64,000 nucleotides of DNA, taken from positions 3,907,653 to 3,971,652 of the forward strand of contig NZ_CP095187.1 of NCBI RefSeq assembly GCF_022965755.1, given 5' to 3'. Under the pieces are notes generated by a model, which was not told the DNA's origin, made no database searches, and saw only the letters and a program-made list of their open reading frames with translations. Positions 51,965 through 62,630 of this stretch are shown piece by piece. A program made the position numbers and the translations under genes. Within the stretch, counting starts at the first letter, position 1. Each line of letters starts with the position of its first letter. Origin of the DNA: Pseudoxanthomonas sp. F37. Lineage in GTDB: Bacteria; Pseudomonadota; Gammaproteobacteria; Xanthomonadales; Xanthomonadaceae.

Positions 51965-53220
51965 AAACGTTCCGCACCGTGGTGTTGATGCTGTTGCTGG
52001 TGCTGGCCGGCGTGCTGGCGGCGCAATGGATGGCCGGCACCGACCGCGACCTGGGCGAGGTGTTCATCCGCTTCGCCGGCTACGACCTGCATACGAACGT
52101 TCCGCGGGCCGCACTGGCGCTGCTGTTGGCGGGCGGCGTGGCCTGGCTGCTCTGGCGGGTGATCACCCTGCCGTTCCATGCCTGGGCCCGGCACCGTCGC
52201 AAGCAGGCGCGCGCAAGGCTCATCGACGGCCTGGAAGCGCTGCATGCCGGCCACTGGCATAAGGCCGAAAAGCAGCTCGAACGCGCCGCTGGCGACGAAG
52301 AGGTCGGCGCGGTCGCGCGCGTCGCCGCGGCAAGGGCGGCGCAGGCCCGCGGCGACGAGGCGGCGTTGCAACGCCACCTGGCCGCGCTGCGCGAACGCTC
52401 GGTACCCTCGCACGCGATCATCGCCGCGCAGCTGGCGCTGGATGCCGGACGCCCGCAGGACGCGCTGCCGGTGCTGGATGCCGCCGATGTGCAGCCGCTC
52501 CCGCCGCGCGGCCTGGCCTTGCGTGCCGAGGCCCTGGCGGGCATGGCGCAGGCAGGGGACGCTTATGGCCTGCTGGGCGCATTGAAGCAGCAGCAGGCCC
52601 TGGCGCCTGCTGCGTTCGATGCGCTGGAGACGCGCCTTGCCGCACAGTCGCTGCATGAAGCCGCCGATCCCAACATCCTGGCCGAGCGCTGGGAAACCCT
52701 CACCAAGCCGTTGCGGCAGCAGCCGCCGGTGGTGGCCGCCTATGCCGGACGCGCCGCCTCACTGCGCTGGGAAGACGCGGCCACGCGCAGCATCGAACAG
52801 GCCCTGGAGATCCGCTGGGACGAGGACTTGGTGGCGCTCTACGGCCGGCTGCCGGTGGGCAAGCTGGATTCGCGCCGCGCCAGCGCCCAGCACTGGCTGC
52901 AGTCCCACCCCGCCAGCCCCGCGCTGCTGGTCACCCTGGGACGGCTGGCCCGCCTGCAAGGGCAATGGACGCAGGCGCAGGAGTTCCTGCACCGGGCGAT
53001 CGCACAGGGCGCAGGGGCCGACGCCTGGGAGGAACTGGGCACGGGCTTCGCCGACGCCGGCGACGCCGCATCGGCCCAGCAGTGCTACGCCAACGCGCTG
53101 AAGACGAGCCGCGGCGAAGCGGCCACGCAGCTCGCCGTGCGCGACATGAAGCAGACCATCCACGACGAAGCCGTCATGGAAGAACGCGATGCGCACGGAC
53201 TGCCGCGGCTGAAGGACTGA
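51961..53220 (+). CDS. hemY: HemY, heme biosynthesis-associated TPR membrane protein
   Basis: A 419-residue inner-membrane protein with two N-terminal helices (VVLMLLLVLAGVLAAQWM and ALALLLAGGVAWLLWRVIT) followed by HemY_N and TPR-like helical repeats in the periplasm or cytosol (for example LLVTLGRLARLQGQWTQAQE, AWEELGTGFADAGDAASAQQ). Proteobacterial HemY is not the Bacillus protoporphyrinogen oxidase; it has been proposed to help late heme steps. The start is a GTG at 51961 overlapping the hemX stop (GTGA). Confidence 0.9.
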   Translation: MKTFRTVVLMLLLVLAGVLAAQWMAGTDRDLGEVFIRFAGYDLHTNVPRAALALLLAGGVAWLLWRVITLPFHAWARHRRKQARARLIDGLEALHAGHWHKAEKQLERAAGDEEVGAVARVAAARAAQARGDEAALQRHLAALRERSVPSHAIIAAQLALDAGRPQDALPVLDAADVQPLPPRGLALRAEALAGMAQAGDAYGLLGALKQQQALAPAAFDALETRLAAQSLHEAADPNILAERWETLTKPLRQQPPVVAAYAGRAASLRWEDAATRSIEQALEIRWDEDLVALYGRLPVGKLDSRRASAQHWLQSHPASPALLVTLGRLARLQGQWTQAQEFLHRAIAQGAGADAWEELGTGFADAGDAASAQQCYANALKTSRGEAATQLAVRDMKQTIHDEAVMEERDAHGLPRLKD

Positions 53221-53293
53221 AGCGCGACGCATCCCAGCTGTGTGGCGCGGTGGCTGCATCGCGGCTCGTGCCATCGTAAACGCCATACCTGCG

Positions 53294-54625
53294 TCACTTC
53301 AGTCGTCGGACCAGGTCGGGCACCGGCGTGTACAGGAATGCGCGACCGATTCTCTGGCATCGCATCAGCTTCAACTCCACCAGCGATCCAAGGTCGGTAC
53401 GCGCTGTCTGATACGTCACGCCATGGACCTGCATGTGCCGATCGATCCGGTAGGCCTTGTCCGGATGCCTGACCGCATCGATCAGCAGTTCGCGCTGCCG
53501 GTGGTTGAGGCGGGCACCGAGCGAAGAAGAAGGCTTCAGCAGCGCCTGCGCCTTGCCGCGCTCTTCGACCTTGCGCGCGAGATAGCCATGCAGATTGTCG
53601 ATCGCATCCACGATGACCTCCAGATGATGGTCGACGAAGTAGGACAGATCCGACTCATCGGTTTCGGTCTGCAGGTATGACCGGAGATACCGGGCCTTGG
53701 CATCCTTGAAGACACTGGAGATGGACAGATACTCGGTCAGCCAGTATCCCGACCTCAGCATCGACCAGTAGAACAGCGTCCTGGCCGTTCTGCCGTTGCC
53801 GTCGCAGAACGGATGGTCGTAACCGATCTGGAAATGGATGGCGATGGCCCTCACCACAGGATGCAGGAAGCCCTCCCCGTCGTGAACGCCATTGGCGAAA
53901 TCGCACAACGCGCGCAGGCGCTGTGGAAGTTCTTCCGCGCGTGGCGGCGAATGAAGCACGCGTCCGGTCTCGTCCTCGACGACCACGTTGTCCGCTGCCG
54001 TGCGAAAACGCCCGGCCTGGGACGGGTCTTCGAGCGTGTCCGAGGTGATAAGCCTGTGTATCTCGAAAACGGCGTCAGGCGTGAGCGGCTGGTCGCGCCA
54101 GCGCTTCAGTTCCTGCATGGCGAGATAGGTGTTGTAGATCATCCGCTCGCCGTGATCGCGGGGCTTGCGCCCGCTCCGCAACATGTCCTTGGCGACCGCA
54201 CGCGTGGTGCCTGCGCCCTCGAGCTGCGATGACGTCATCGCCTCCTCGATCTGTGAGCGGATGAGCAACCGGTGTTTGGCGTGCTCGTCTTCCTGCTGGT
54301 CCAATCCTCGGATCGACCCTGCCGCCTGCTTCGTAATGGTATGCAGCTTGCTCGCGATCGAGTCCGTCAGGGCGACGCGGAATGGCCTGCCATCGCGATC
54401 CAGAAGCGGCAGATCCCGCGCCGCGGCGCTGCGTGCCAGCTTGATGGCAAGCCACCATTGTTCGTGGTCCAGCCCCGTTGGCGGCGTGAGATGCCGGAGA
54501 TGATCCCAATGCTCGTACCGTCCCTTTACCTCAGGGCCGATCCGCCGACGCAAGAGCCCGCCCAGCGCCCCGCCATGCTTGTCCAGCAATACGCTCAGGG
54601 GCTGGGGTGCGAGCGGGATCTTCAT
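53294..54625 (-). CDS. Fic-family AMPylase with C-terminal winged helix (second copy type)
   Basis: A 443-residue class II Fic protein, clearly different from the one at 19512-20681. The inhibitory motif is S132-SQL-E136-G, the catalytic loop HPFCDGNGRTAR starts at His271, and a winged-helix-like C-terminus follows (LGARLNHRQRELLIDAVRHP, QTARTDLGSLVELKLM). Autoregulation by the C-terminal domain is plausible because a 10-bp palindrome lies directly upstream. The gene sits between hemY and the thiolase gene with AT-rich flanking DNA, and looks acquired. The ATG at 54625 is preferred over a TTG at 54637. Confidence 0.9.
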   Translation of the reverse strand: MKIPLAPQPLSVLLDKHGGALGGLLRRRIGPEVKGRYEHWDHLRHLTPPTGLDHEQWWLAIKLARSAAARDLPLLDRDGRPFRVALTDSIASKLHTITKQAAGSIRGLDQQEDEHAKHRLLIRSQIEEAMTSSQLEGAGTTRAVAKDMLRSGRKPRDHGERMIYNTYLAMQELKRWRDQPLTPDAVFEIHRLITSDTLEDPSQAGRFRTAADNVVVEDETGRVLHSPPRAEELPQRLRALCDFANGVHDGEGFLHPVVRAIAIHFQIGYDHPFCDGNGRTARTLFYWSMLRSGYWLTEYLSISSVFKDAKARYLRSYLQTETDESDLSYFVDHHLEVIVDAIDNLHGYLARKVEERGKAQALLKPSSSLGARLNHRQRELLIDAVRHPDKAYRIDRHMQVHGVTYQTARTDLGSLVELKLMRCQRIGRAFLYTPVPDLVRRLK

Positions 54626-54641
54626 GGCAGCCGTCAATGTA

Positions 54642-54669
54642 CTACTAATTCATAAGCAAATTAGTAGTT
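54642..54669. promoter_or_regulatory. Palindromic operator candidate upstream of the second fic gene
   Basis: ACTACTAATT (54642-54651) and AATTAGTAGT (54660-54669) are perfect inverted arms around an 8-base spacer, 17 bases before the fic ATG. They lie in a strongly AT-rich tract (about 54635-54720). Binding by the Fic winged helix is a guess. Confidence 0.55.
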
Positions 54670-54702
54670 TGCTGACATTTCGCCATAAGTAATTGATTTT
54701 AA

Positions 54703-55983
54703 TTATCTTTCTATGATCGCTACTACGCCCATGCCGCCCGCGGTGCAGATGGACACCAGCGCACGGCCGCCGCCGCGCTGTTTCAGTTCCTTGGCCACGG
54801 TGGCGACGATGCGGGCGCCGGTGGCGGCGAAGGGGTGGCCCGTGGCCAGCGAGGAGCCGTTGGGGTTCATCCTGGCCGGGTCGATCCTGCCCAGCGGCGC
54901 ATCCAGGCCCAGGCGGTTGCGGCAGTAGTCCTCGCTCTCCCACGCGCGCAGCGTGCACAACACCTGCGCGGCGAACGCCTCGTGGATTTCGTAGATGTCG
55001 AAATCCTGCAGCGTCAGGCCCTGGCGCTTCAGCATTTCCGGCACCGCCACCGTGGGCGCCATCAACAGGCCTTCGCCGTGCACGAAATCCACCGCGGCCA
55101 CCTGCGCATCCCTGAGGTAGGCCAGCGGCTCGTGGCCGTGCGCCCTGGCCCATTCATCGCTGGACAGCAGCACCGCGGCGGCGCCGTCGGTCAGCGGCGT
55201 GGAGTTGGCGGCCGTCAGCGTGCCGCGGCCGGAGGTCTTGTCGAAGGCCGGCTTCAGCGTGGCCAGCTTTTCCAGCGAGGTATCGGGGCGCAGGATGTTG
55301 TCGCGTTCCTGGCCGCGGAACGGCACGACCAGATCGTCGAAGAACCCGCGCTCGTAGGCGGCGGCCAGCTTCTTGTGCGAGGCCACCGCCAGTTCGTCCT
55401 GCGAGTCGCGCGAGATGTTCCATTCCTTGGCCATGTCCTCGCAGTGGTCGCCCATGCTCTTGCCGGTGCGCGGCTCGGCCACGCCGGGGAACTCGGGCTT
55501 GAGCTCGGCGAACTTGAAGCCGCTCACCAGGGCCTTGATCTTGTCCTGCGTGGTCCTGGCGCGGTTGGCGGCGAGCAGGCGCGCGCGCAGCTTCTTGCCG
55601 TACACGATGGGCACTTCGGACGTGGTGTCCGATCCGCCGCCGATGCCCGATTCGATCTGGCCCAGCGCGATCTTGTTGCCGATGTGGATGATGGTGTCCA
55701 GGCTGGTGCCGCAGGCGCGCTGCAGGGTAATGCCCGGGGTCAGCGGCGACAGGCCGGACGAGAGTGCGGCTTCGCGGCCCAGGTTCCAGTCGGACGAATG
55801 CTTGATCACCGCGCCCATGGCCACTTCGCCCAGCCGCTGGCCGTGCAGGCCGAAGCGCTCGACCAGTGCGCCCAGCGTGCGCACCGACATGCCCAGGTTC
55901 CCCACATCCGCGTAGGCCGTGTTCTGGCGGCAGAACGGAATGCGGACGCCGCCGAGGATGGCGACGGGGCGGGGACCGGGCAT
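54703..55983 (-). CDS. Acetyl-CoA C-acyltransferase (thiolase, FadI-like)
   Basis: A 426-residue degradative-type thiolase that splits 3-ketoacyl-CoA or condenses two acetyl-CoAs. Active-site residues: Cys91 in LQRACGTSLD, the His in YEIHEAFAAQ, the His in ATGHPFAATGARI and the second Cys in SICTAGGMG. Length and the VRIPFCRQNTAY start resemble FadI more than the 390-residue PhaA type. The start is the ATG at 55983 after AGAGG. The last codons are unusually AT-rich for this genome (GTA GTA GCG ATC ATA GAA AGA), at the edge of the fic segment. No fadJ lies next to it. Confidence 0.9.
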   Translation of the reverse strand: MPGPRPVAILGGVRIPFCRQNTAYADVGNLGMSVRTLGALVERFGLHGQRLGEVAMGAVIKHSSDWNLGREAALSSGLSPLTPGITLQRACGTSLDTIIHIGNKIALGQIESGIGGGSDTTSEVPIVYGKKLRARLLAANRARTTQDKIKALVSGFKFAELKPEFPGVAEPRTGKSMGDHCEDMAKEWNISRDSQDELAVASHKKLAAAYERGFFDDLVVPFRGQERDNILRPDTSLEKLATLKPAFDKTSGRGTLTAANSTPLTDGAAAVLLSSDEWARAHGHEPLAYLRDAQVAAVDFVHGEGLLMAPTVAVPEMLKRQGLTLQDFDIYEIHEAFAAQVLCTLRAWESEDYCRNRLGLDAPLGRIDPARMNPNGSSLATGHPFAATGARIVATVAKELKQRGGGRALVSICTAGGMGVVAIIER

Positions 55984-56090
55984 GGGGACCTCTTGGCGTT
56001 GGCGATGTGGGGAGGGGTGAAGATGCGCCTGCGTACGGCAGGCATAATGGGGGAGTGTAATGCGCCCCTCCACCGCCTCCAACCGCTGAC

Positions 56091-56975
56091 ATGACTCGAT
56101 CCCCAACCGGCCCCGTCGTCATGGGCGTGATGGCCCTGGAACTGATGGCGGGCAGCACGCCGCGCAACGCCGCCCTGTCCGCCGCCGAGGCGAGCGCACT
56201 GGCCGGGATGCTGGGGCGGGACCTGGCCTCGCATGCCCCCCGGATACGTGACCTGGACCTGGTCGTGGCCGCGGCGCATTTCGATCCGGCCGAAGCCTTG
56301 CGGCCCGGCTGGTCGCTGCACCAGCGCCTGCGCGAACTCCACCAGCGCGCGCCGGGCCGGGGCGAAGGTCCCCGCGTGATCGCCTTCGGTGCCGATGAAG
56401 CGGGCGATATCCCGATGCCGCTGCAGGCGGAGGAAGGCCTGCGTGGCGGCCTGCTGCGCGTGGTGCCCTTCCTTCTCACCGGCGACGACCCTACGGTGGA
56501 AGCAGTGGGCGAACGGCTGGAGAGCGTCCTGCTGGAGACCGGCATGGCGCAGGCGGACACGGCCCTGCTGGCGCAGAACGCCTTCGGCGCGCAGATCGAA
56601 CACGCCCGTTACATGACCCTGCACGACCTGGCCGCGATGACCGCCATGCAGTACGAGCACGGCGGGCTGGGCGCGCTGTGGCCCGTGATCGAGACCGCCC
56701 TGGTGGCGCCGGCGCAAGAGCATTGGCTGGATGCACCGCCGGAGCCGCTGCTGCGCTACGCCAATGGAGAAGTGCATATCGCGCTGTTCGAGCCGATGGC
56801 GTGGCGCGCACGGTATGCGCCGCAGGAAGCGACCGATGAGCGGCTGGAGCGCGCCTACCAGCACTTCCAGGCGCGCCAGCAGCAGATCGCCGCCGTGCTG
56901 GAGGCGCACGGCATCCCGGTGACGTTCGCGCACTGCCCAGGCAAGACCGACGCCCGGGAAGCCCTGCAGGCGTAG
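56091..56975 (+). CDS. Conserved-looking protein of unknown function
   Basis: A 294-residue cytoplasmic protein with no membrane helix and no motif I recognise. It is helix-rich, with PVVMGVMALELMAGSTPRNA at the start, an internal LVVAAAHFDPAEALRPGWSL strand-helix, a central FLLTGDDPTVEAVGERLESV and a long C-terminal helix (DERLERAYQHFQARQQQIAAVL). Codon use is like that of its neighbours, so it is a real gene. The Shine-Dalgarno is weak. It is divergent from the thiolase gene and convergent with sodC. Confidence 0.65.
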   Translation: MTRSPTGPVVMGVMALELMAGSTPRNAALSAAEASALAGMLGRDLASHAPRIRDLDLVVAAAHFDPAEALRPGWSLHQRLRELHQRAPGRGEGPRVIAFGADEAGDIPMPLQAEEGLRGGLLRVVPFLLTGDDPTVEAVGERLESVLLETGMAQADTALLAQNAFGAQIEHARYMTLHDLAAMTAMQYEHGGLGALWPVIETALVAPAQEHWLDAPPEPLLRYANGEVHIALFEPMAWRARYAPQEATDERLERAYQHFQARQQQIAAVLEAHGIPVTFAHCPGKTDAREALQA

Positions 56976-57046
56976 CGTGCGCCGTGCGCGCGACCGCACG
57001 CTGCCTCTTTTCTCCCGATCGTGCGCATGGCGCACGCTGCGCTACG

Positions 57047-57071
57047 GCAGGAGCGGCACCGCCGCTCCTGC
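57047..57071. terminator. Bidirectional hairpin between convergent genes
   Basis: Perfect 11-bp arms GCAGGAGCGGC / GCCGCTCCTGC with an ACC loop, 16 bases before the sodC stop (minus strand) and about 70 bases after the plus-strand stop. There is no T-run; the core GGAGCGGC is also typical of REP-like elements in this family. Confidence 0.5.
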
Positions 57072-57086
57072 GATCGCGGGCCGGTG

Positions 57087-57659
57087 TTACCGGGTGACCT
57101 TGACGATGCCGCAGGCCACGCGCGCGCCGGCGTTGCCCGCCGGTTGGCTGGCATAGTCGTCCGGCGCCGCGTGCACGATCAGCGCGCGGCCTGCCACGTC
57201 GTTGATGGCGCCGCCGCCCAGGGTGATGCCTTCGATGTGCGCGTCGACCTTCGCTACGCCCTCGGCATTGGCGGTGAGGTTGTTCATGTCGCCGGCATGG
57301 TGCGCGCCGCTGCCGGCCTTGCCATGCGCGGCGTTGAACGGGTTGAAGTGCGGACCGGCACTGCTGGCGTCGGCGGCGCTGCAGTCGCCCTTCTCGTGGA
57401 TATGGAACGCATGCGTGCCGTTCGCCGGCAGGCCACCGATCTCGCCGGTCAGGTGCAGACCCTTGCCCATGGGGGTGAGGGTGACGCTGCCGCTGACCAG
57501 GCTGCCGGAGGCGGACGCCAGTACGGCGACCGCCTGCTTGGCGGTGCTGGTGGTGGGCACGACGGGCTTCGCCGATGACGGCGGCGAAGACGAGGACGGC
57601 GTGGTGTTGCATGCCGCCAGGGCGAGGGCGGACGCGGCGGCCAGCAGGGCGATGCGCAT
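57087..57659 (-). CDS. sodC: Cu/Zn superoxide dismutase, lipoprotein
   Basis: A 190-residue lipoprotein superoxide dismutase. Signal and lipobox: ALLAAASALALAAC (Cys17), then a Ser/Pro-rich linker. Metal-site motifs: HAFHIHEKGDC (copper His pair), PHFNPFNAAHG, AHHAGDMNNL (zinc region) and the C-terminal GNAGARVACGIV with the disulphide Cys. It converts superoxide to peroxide in the periplasm. AGGAG precedes the ATG at 57659. Monocistronic. Confidence 0.94.
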   Translation of the reverse strand: MRIALLAAASALALAACNTTPSSSSPPSSAKPVVPTTSTAKQAVAVLASASGSLVSGSVTLTPMGKGLHLTGEIGGLPANGTHAFHIHEKGDCSAADASSAGPHFNPFNAAHGKAGSGAHHAGDMNNLTANAEGVAKVDAHIEGITLGGGAINDVAGRALIVHAAPDDYASQPAGNAGARVACGIVKVTR

Positions 57660-57738
57660 GGAAGACTCCTGTTGCAAGGCGTGGCCCGCTACCGTAACCA
57701 CCGCTTCCTTCACGTTCAATGAAAGCGGCGCCGCGCAC

Positions 57739-59167
<1,429 letters not shown>

Positions 59168-59178
<11 letters not shown>

Positions 59179-60244
59179 GACGTTCCTCGTCGGGGTCGTG
59201 CAACGACTGCGGCAGCAGCAGGGTGAAGACCGTATGGCCGGGACGCGAGCGGTAGGTCAGCGACCCCCGGTGTTCGCGCGCCACCTGCTGCGACAGCGCC
59301 AGGCCCAGGCCGCTGCCTTCGGCACGGCCGCTGACCAGCGGCAGGAACAGGTGCTCGGCGAGCGCTTCGGGCACGCCGCGGCCGTCGTCGACGATCTCCA
59401 CCCGCAGCGCCATGGCGTGCAGATGGTCGTGGATGCGCGCGCCGTGTTCGACACGGGTGCGCAGGATGATGTTGGCGGCGCCCGCCTGCAGGGCATTGCG
59501 CACCAGGTTCCAGACCGCCTGGGTCAGGCGGTCGGCATCGCCGGACAGTTCCGGCAGGCTGGGGTCGTAGTCGCGCTGCAGGCGCACCGACCAGCCGCCT
59601 TCGTTCTCGGCCAGGCGCAGGACGCGCTCCAGCACGGTATGGATGTTCAGCGGCGCATGCGGACGCTGCGGAGAAGGCGACAGCAGCTGTTCCAGCAGGC
59701 TGTTGAGGCGGTTGATCTCCGACTCGATCAGTTCGATCAGTTCGCGCTCGTCGTCGTTGTCGTTACGGTGGGCGGCCCGTCGCGCCAGCAACTGCGCCGC
59801 GCCCTTCAGGCCGGCCAACGGATTGCGCAGCTCGTGCGCCAGCCCCTTCAGCGCGGCGCTCAGTGCACTGGGCAGGGCCTGGGTGGGATCCAGCGCGGGA
59901 AACTCGTCCACCGGATGCGCTTCCAGCAGCCAGCCGCCTCCCTCCAGCCGCGACAGCCAGCCTTCGGCGAAGCAGGGCGGCTCGCCGGGCATGCCCAACG
60001 CCATGCGATGCAGGCGCAGCACGTCGCGGTCGGTGTTGTCCAGGAAGCGCGCCATGGCGTCGCCTTCGATCTCCAGGGCCGCCAGCGGTTGCCCGATCAG
60101 GCGGCGGGTGCTGACGCCCAGCCAGCGGGCGAAGGCCGGGTTGAGGCCGCGGATCAGGCCGTCGGCATCCGCCCAGGCCACCGGCGTGCTGAGCGCGTCG
60201 GTGGTGGGTTCAAAAGGCATGCGGGACGGGGCCGGGGACGACAT
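59168..60244 (-). CDS. ntrB: Nitrogen regulation sensor kinase NtrB
   Basis: A 358-residue cytoplasmic histidine kinase: N-terminal PAS domain (about residues 20-115), H-box GLAHELRNPLAGLKGAA with His137, and a C-terminal ATPase domain (VWNLVRNALQAGA, VEIVDDGRGVP, GRAEGSGLGLALSQQVA). It phosphorylates NtrC under nitrogen limitation and becomes a phosphatase when PII binds. The ATG at 60244 is immediately preceded by a perfect NtrC box and has no recognisable Shine-Dalgarno. It lies 37 bases downstream of amtB. Confidence 0.95.
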
Positions 60245-60261
60245 TGCACCAGTTTAGTGCA
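60245..60261. promoter_or_regulatory. NtrC binding site abutting the ntrB start
   Basis: On the minus strand TGCACTAAACTGGTGCA fits the NtrC consensus TGCACYAWWNTGGTGCA at every position and ends directly before the ntrB ATG. Confidence 0.8.
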
Positions 60262-60281
60262 AAGCCGTCCCCGGGTATCCC

Positions 60282-61844
60282 TCAGGCCTCGTAGGCCGAT
60301 TCGCCGTGGGACGTGATGTCCAGGCCCTCACGCTCGGCTTCCTCGGACACGCGCAGGCCGACCGTGTACTTCACGATCAGGTACGACACCAGGGCGACCA
60401 CGCTGGAGAGGACCACGGTGATCAGCACGCCCTGCGCCTGGATCCACACCTGCGAGCCGATCGAGTACTCCGCCACGCCGGTCTCGGTGACGTAGTCCCA
60501 GATACCCGCGCCGCCCAGCGAGGGGGCCGCGAACACACCGGTCAGCAGCGCGCCGGTGATGCCGCCCACGCCGTGCACGCCGAACACGTCCAGGCTGTCG
60601 TCCGCGCCCAGCAGCTTCTTCAGCCCGCTGACGCCCCACAGGCACAGCACGCCGGCGATGGCGCCGATGGCCAGCGCACCGTTCAGGCCCACCAGTCCCG
60701 CGGCCGGGGTGATGGCGACCAGACCGGCGACCGCGCCCGATGCCGCACCCAGCAGCGAGGGCTTGCCCTTGGTGACCCATTCCACCAGCAACCAGGCCAC
60801 CACCGCCGCGGCCGTGGCCAGGAAGGTGTTGACGAAGGCGATCGCGGCCACGCCGCCGGCTTCCAGCGCCGAGCCGGCGTTGAAGCCGAACCAGCCCACC
60901 CACAGGATGGAGGCGCCGACCATGGTCAGGGTCAGGTTGTGCGGCTTGATGGCCTCGCGTCCGTAGCCGGTGCGCTTGCCGATGACATACGCGCCCACCA
61001 GGCCGGCGATCGCCGCGTTGATGTGCACGACGGTGCCACCGGCGAAGTCCAGCGCGCCCTTGGCCCACAGGTAGCCCGACTTGGCCAGCACCTCCGGCAC
61101 CACCTCGTTGCTGGTGAACGCGTCCGGGCCGGGGAAGAACCACACCATGTGCGCCATCGGCAGGTAGGCGAAGGTGAACCACAACACGGTGAACAGCATC
61201 ACCCCGGCGAACTTCACCCGCTCGGCGAACGCACCGACGATCAGCGCGCAGGTGATGCAGGCGAAGGCGCCCTGGAACACGAAGAACGCCAGTTCCGGAA
61301 TGTAGACGCCCTTGGTGAACGTGGCGCCGATGGAGGATGCATTCAGACCCGCCGCGAACAGACGATCGGTGCCGCCGATGAACGGATTGCCCTCGGTGAA
61401 CGCGAAGCTGTAGCCGTACACCGCCCACAGCACCGCCACCAGCGAGAACACGGCCAGGTTCTGGATCAGGATCGACAGCACGTTCTTCGAACGCACCAGG
61501 CCGCCGTAGAACAGCGCCAGGCCCGGCAGCGTCATGAAGATCACCAGCACCGCCGACACCAGCACCCACACGGTGTCGGGCTTGCTGATCGTGGGGGCCG
61601 GCGCCTCCTCGGCCGGGGCCTCTTCCGCGGCCACGGCATCGCCGGGAGCGACCGCGGCTTGCGCGGGCGCGAGGGCTTCGGCCGGGGCAGGCGCGGCCTC
61701 GGCGACGGGCGCCTCGGTCGCCGGTGCGGCGGCATCCTGCGCGACGGCCGCCGTGGCCACGCCCAGGGACATCAGGCCGCACAGCGCGGCCAGGCACAAC
61801 ACGTGCGCACGGGTCTTCCACCCGGAGAACAGTCGAGTCTTCAT
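60282..61844 (-). CDS. amtB: Ammonium transporter AmtB with an Ala/Pro/Glu-rich N-terminal extension
   Basis: A 520-residue inner-membrane ammonium channel. Transport-site features are visible: GGLVRSKN, GTVVHINAAIAGLVGAY and DVFGVHGVGGITGALLTGVFA, carrying the twin His pair, with eleven expected helices. A signal peptide (VLCLAALCGLMSLGVATAAVA) is followed by about 50 residues rich in Ala, Pro and Glu before the first conserved helix, longer than usual. It follows glnK after 15 bases; GlnK blocks the channel when nitrogen is plentiful. Confidence 0.95.
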   Translation of the reverse strand: MKTRLFSGWKTRAHVLCLAALCGLMSLGVATAAVAQDAAAPATEAPVAEAAPAPAEALAPAQAAVAPGDAVAAEEAPAEEAPAPTISKPDTVWVLVSAVLVIFMTLPGLALFYGGLVRSKNVLSILIQNLAVFSLVAVLWAVYGYSFAFTEGNPFIGGTDRLFAAGLNASSIGATFTKGVYIPELAFFVFQGAFACITCALIVGAFAERVKFAGVMLFTVLWFTFAYLPMAHMVWFFPGPDAFTSNEVVPEVLAKSGYLWAKGALDFAGGTVVHINAAIAGLVGAYVIGKRTGYGREAIKPHNLTLTMVGASILWVGWFGFNAGSALEAGGVAAIAFVNTFLATAAAVVAWLLVEWVTKGKPSLLGAASGAVAGLVAITPAAGLVGLNGALAIGAIAGVLCLWGVSGLKKLLGADDSLDVFGVHGVGGITGALLTGVFAAPSLGGAGIWDYVTETGVAEYSIGSQVWIQAQGVLITVVLSSVVALVSYLIVKYTVGLRVSEEAEREGLDITSHGESAYEA

Positions 61845-61859
61845 GTGGGGCTCCGAGTG

Positions 61860-62382
<523 letters not shown>

Positions 62383-62449
62383 GGACCTCTCCTGTGTTTC
62401 CCCAGGTACAGCGTTGGTGCGATCTCCAGGAATCGAAGACGGGTGTTGC

Positions 62450-62601
62450 CCCGGTTCCCCAACCGGGCCGACGCATCGGCGGGCGATGCGTCGGAGAAGG
62501 TGCGGCGATGGCGACGGGTGGGAGGGGAGATCCGTCGCCATCGCCGCGAAACCTCAGCGTCCGCCGACCGTGCCGCCGGGGACCGGTGCACGGTCCCCGG
62601 C
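62450..62601 (-). repeat. Tandem hairpins downstream of glnA
   Basis: Four perfect inverted repeats: 62450-62456/62461-62467 (7 bp), ACGCATCG/CGATGCGT at 62471-62491 (8 bp), a 16-bp stem with arms at 62502-62517 and 62532-62547, and GCCGGGGACCG/CGGTCCCCGGC at 62575-62601, about 30 bases after the glnA stop. None has a T-run. They may protect or attenuate a glnA-glnK message. Confidence 0.55.
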
Positions 62602-62630
62602 GAGCTGGGCGATGACGGACTGCGCGCGCA

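Noticed and set aside
19512..54625. Treating the two Fic genes as copies of one mobile toxin unit
   Set aside because: Their sequences, lengths and flanks differ widely, and neither has a small antitoxin gene next to it; each carries its own internal inhibitory motif.
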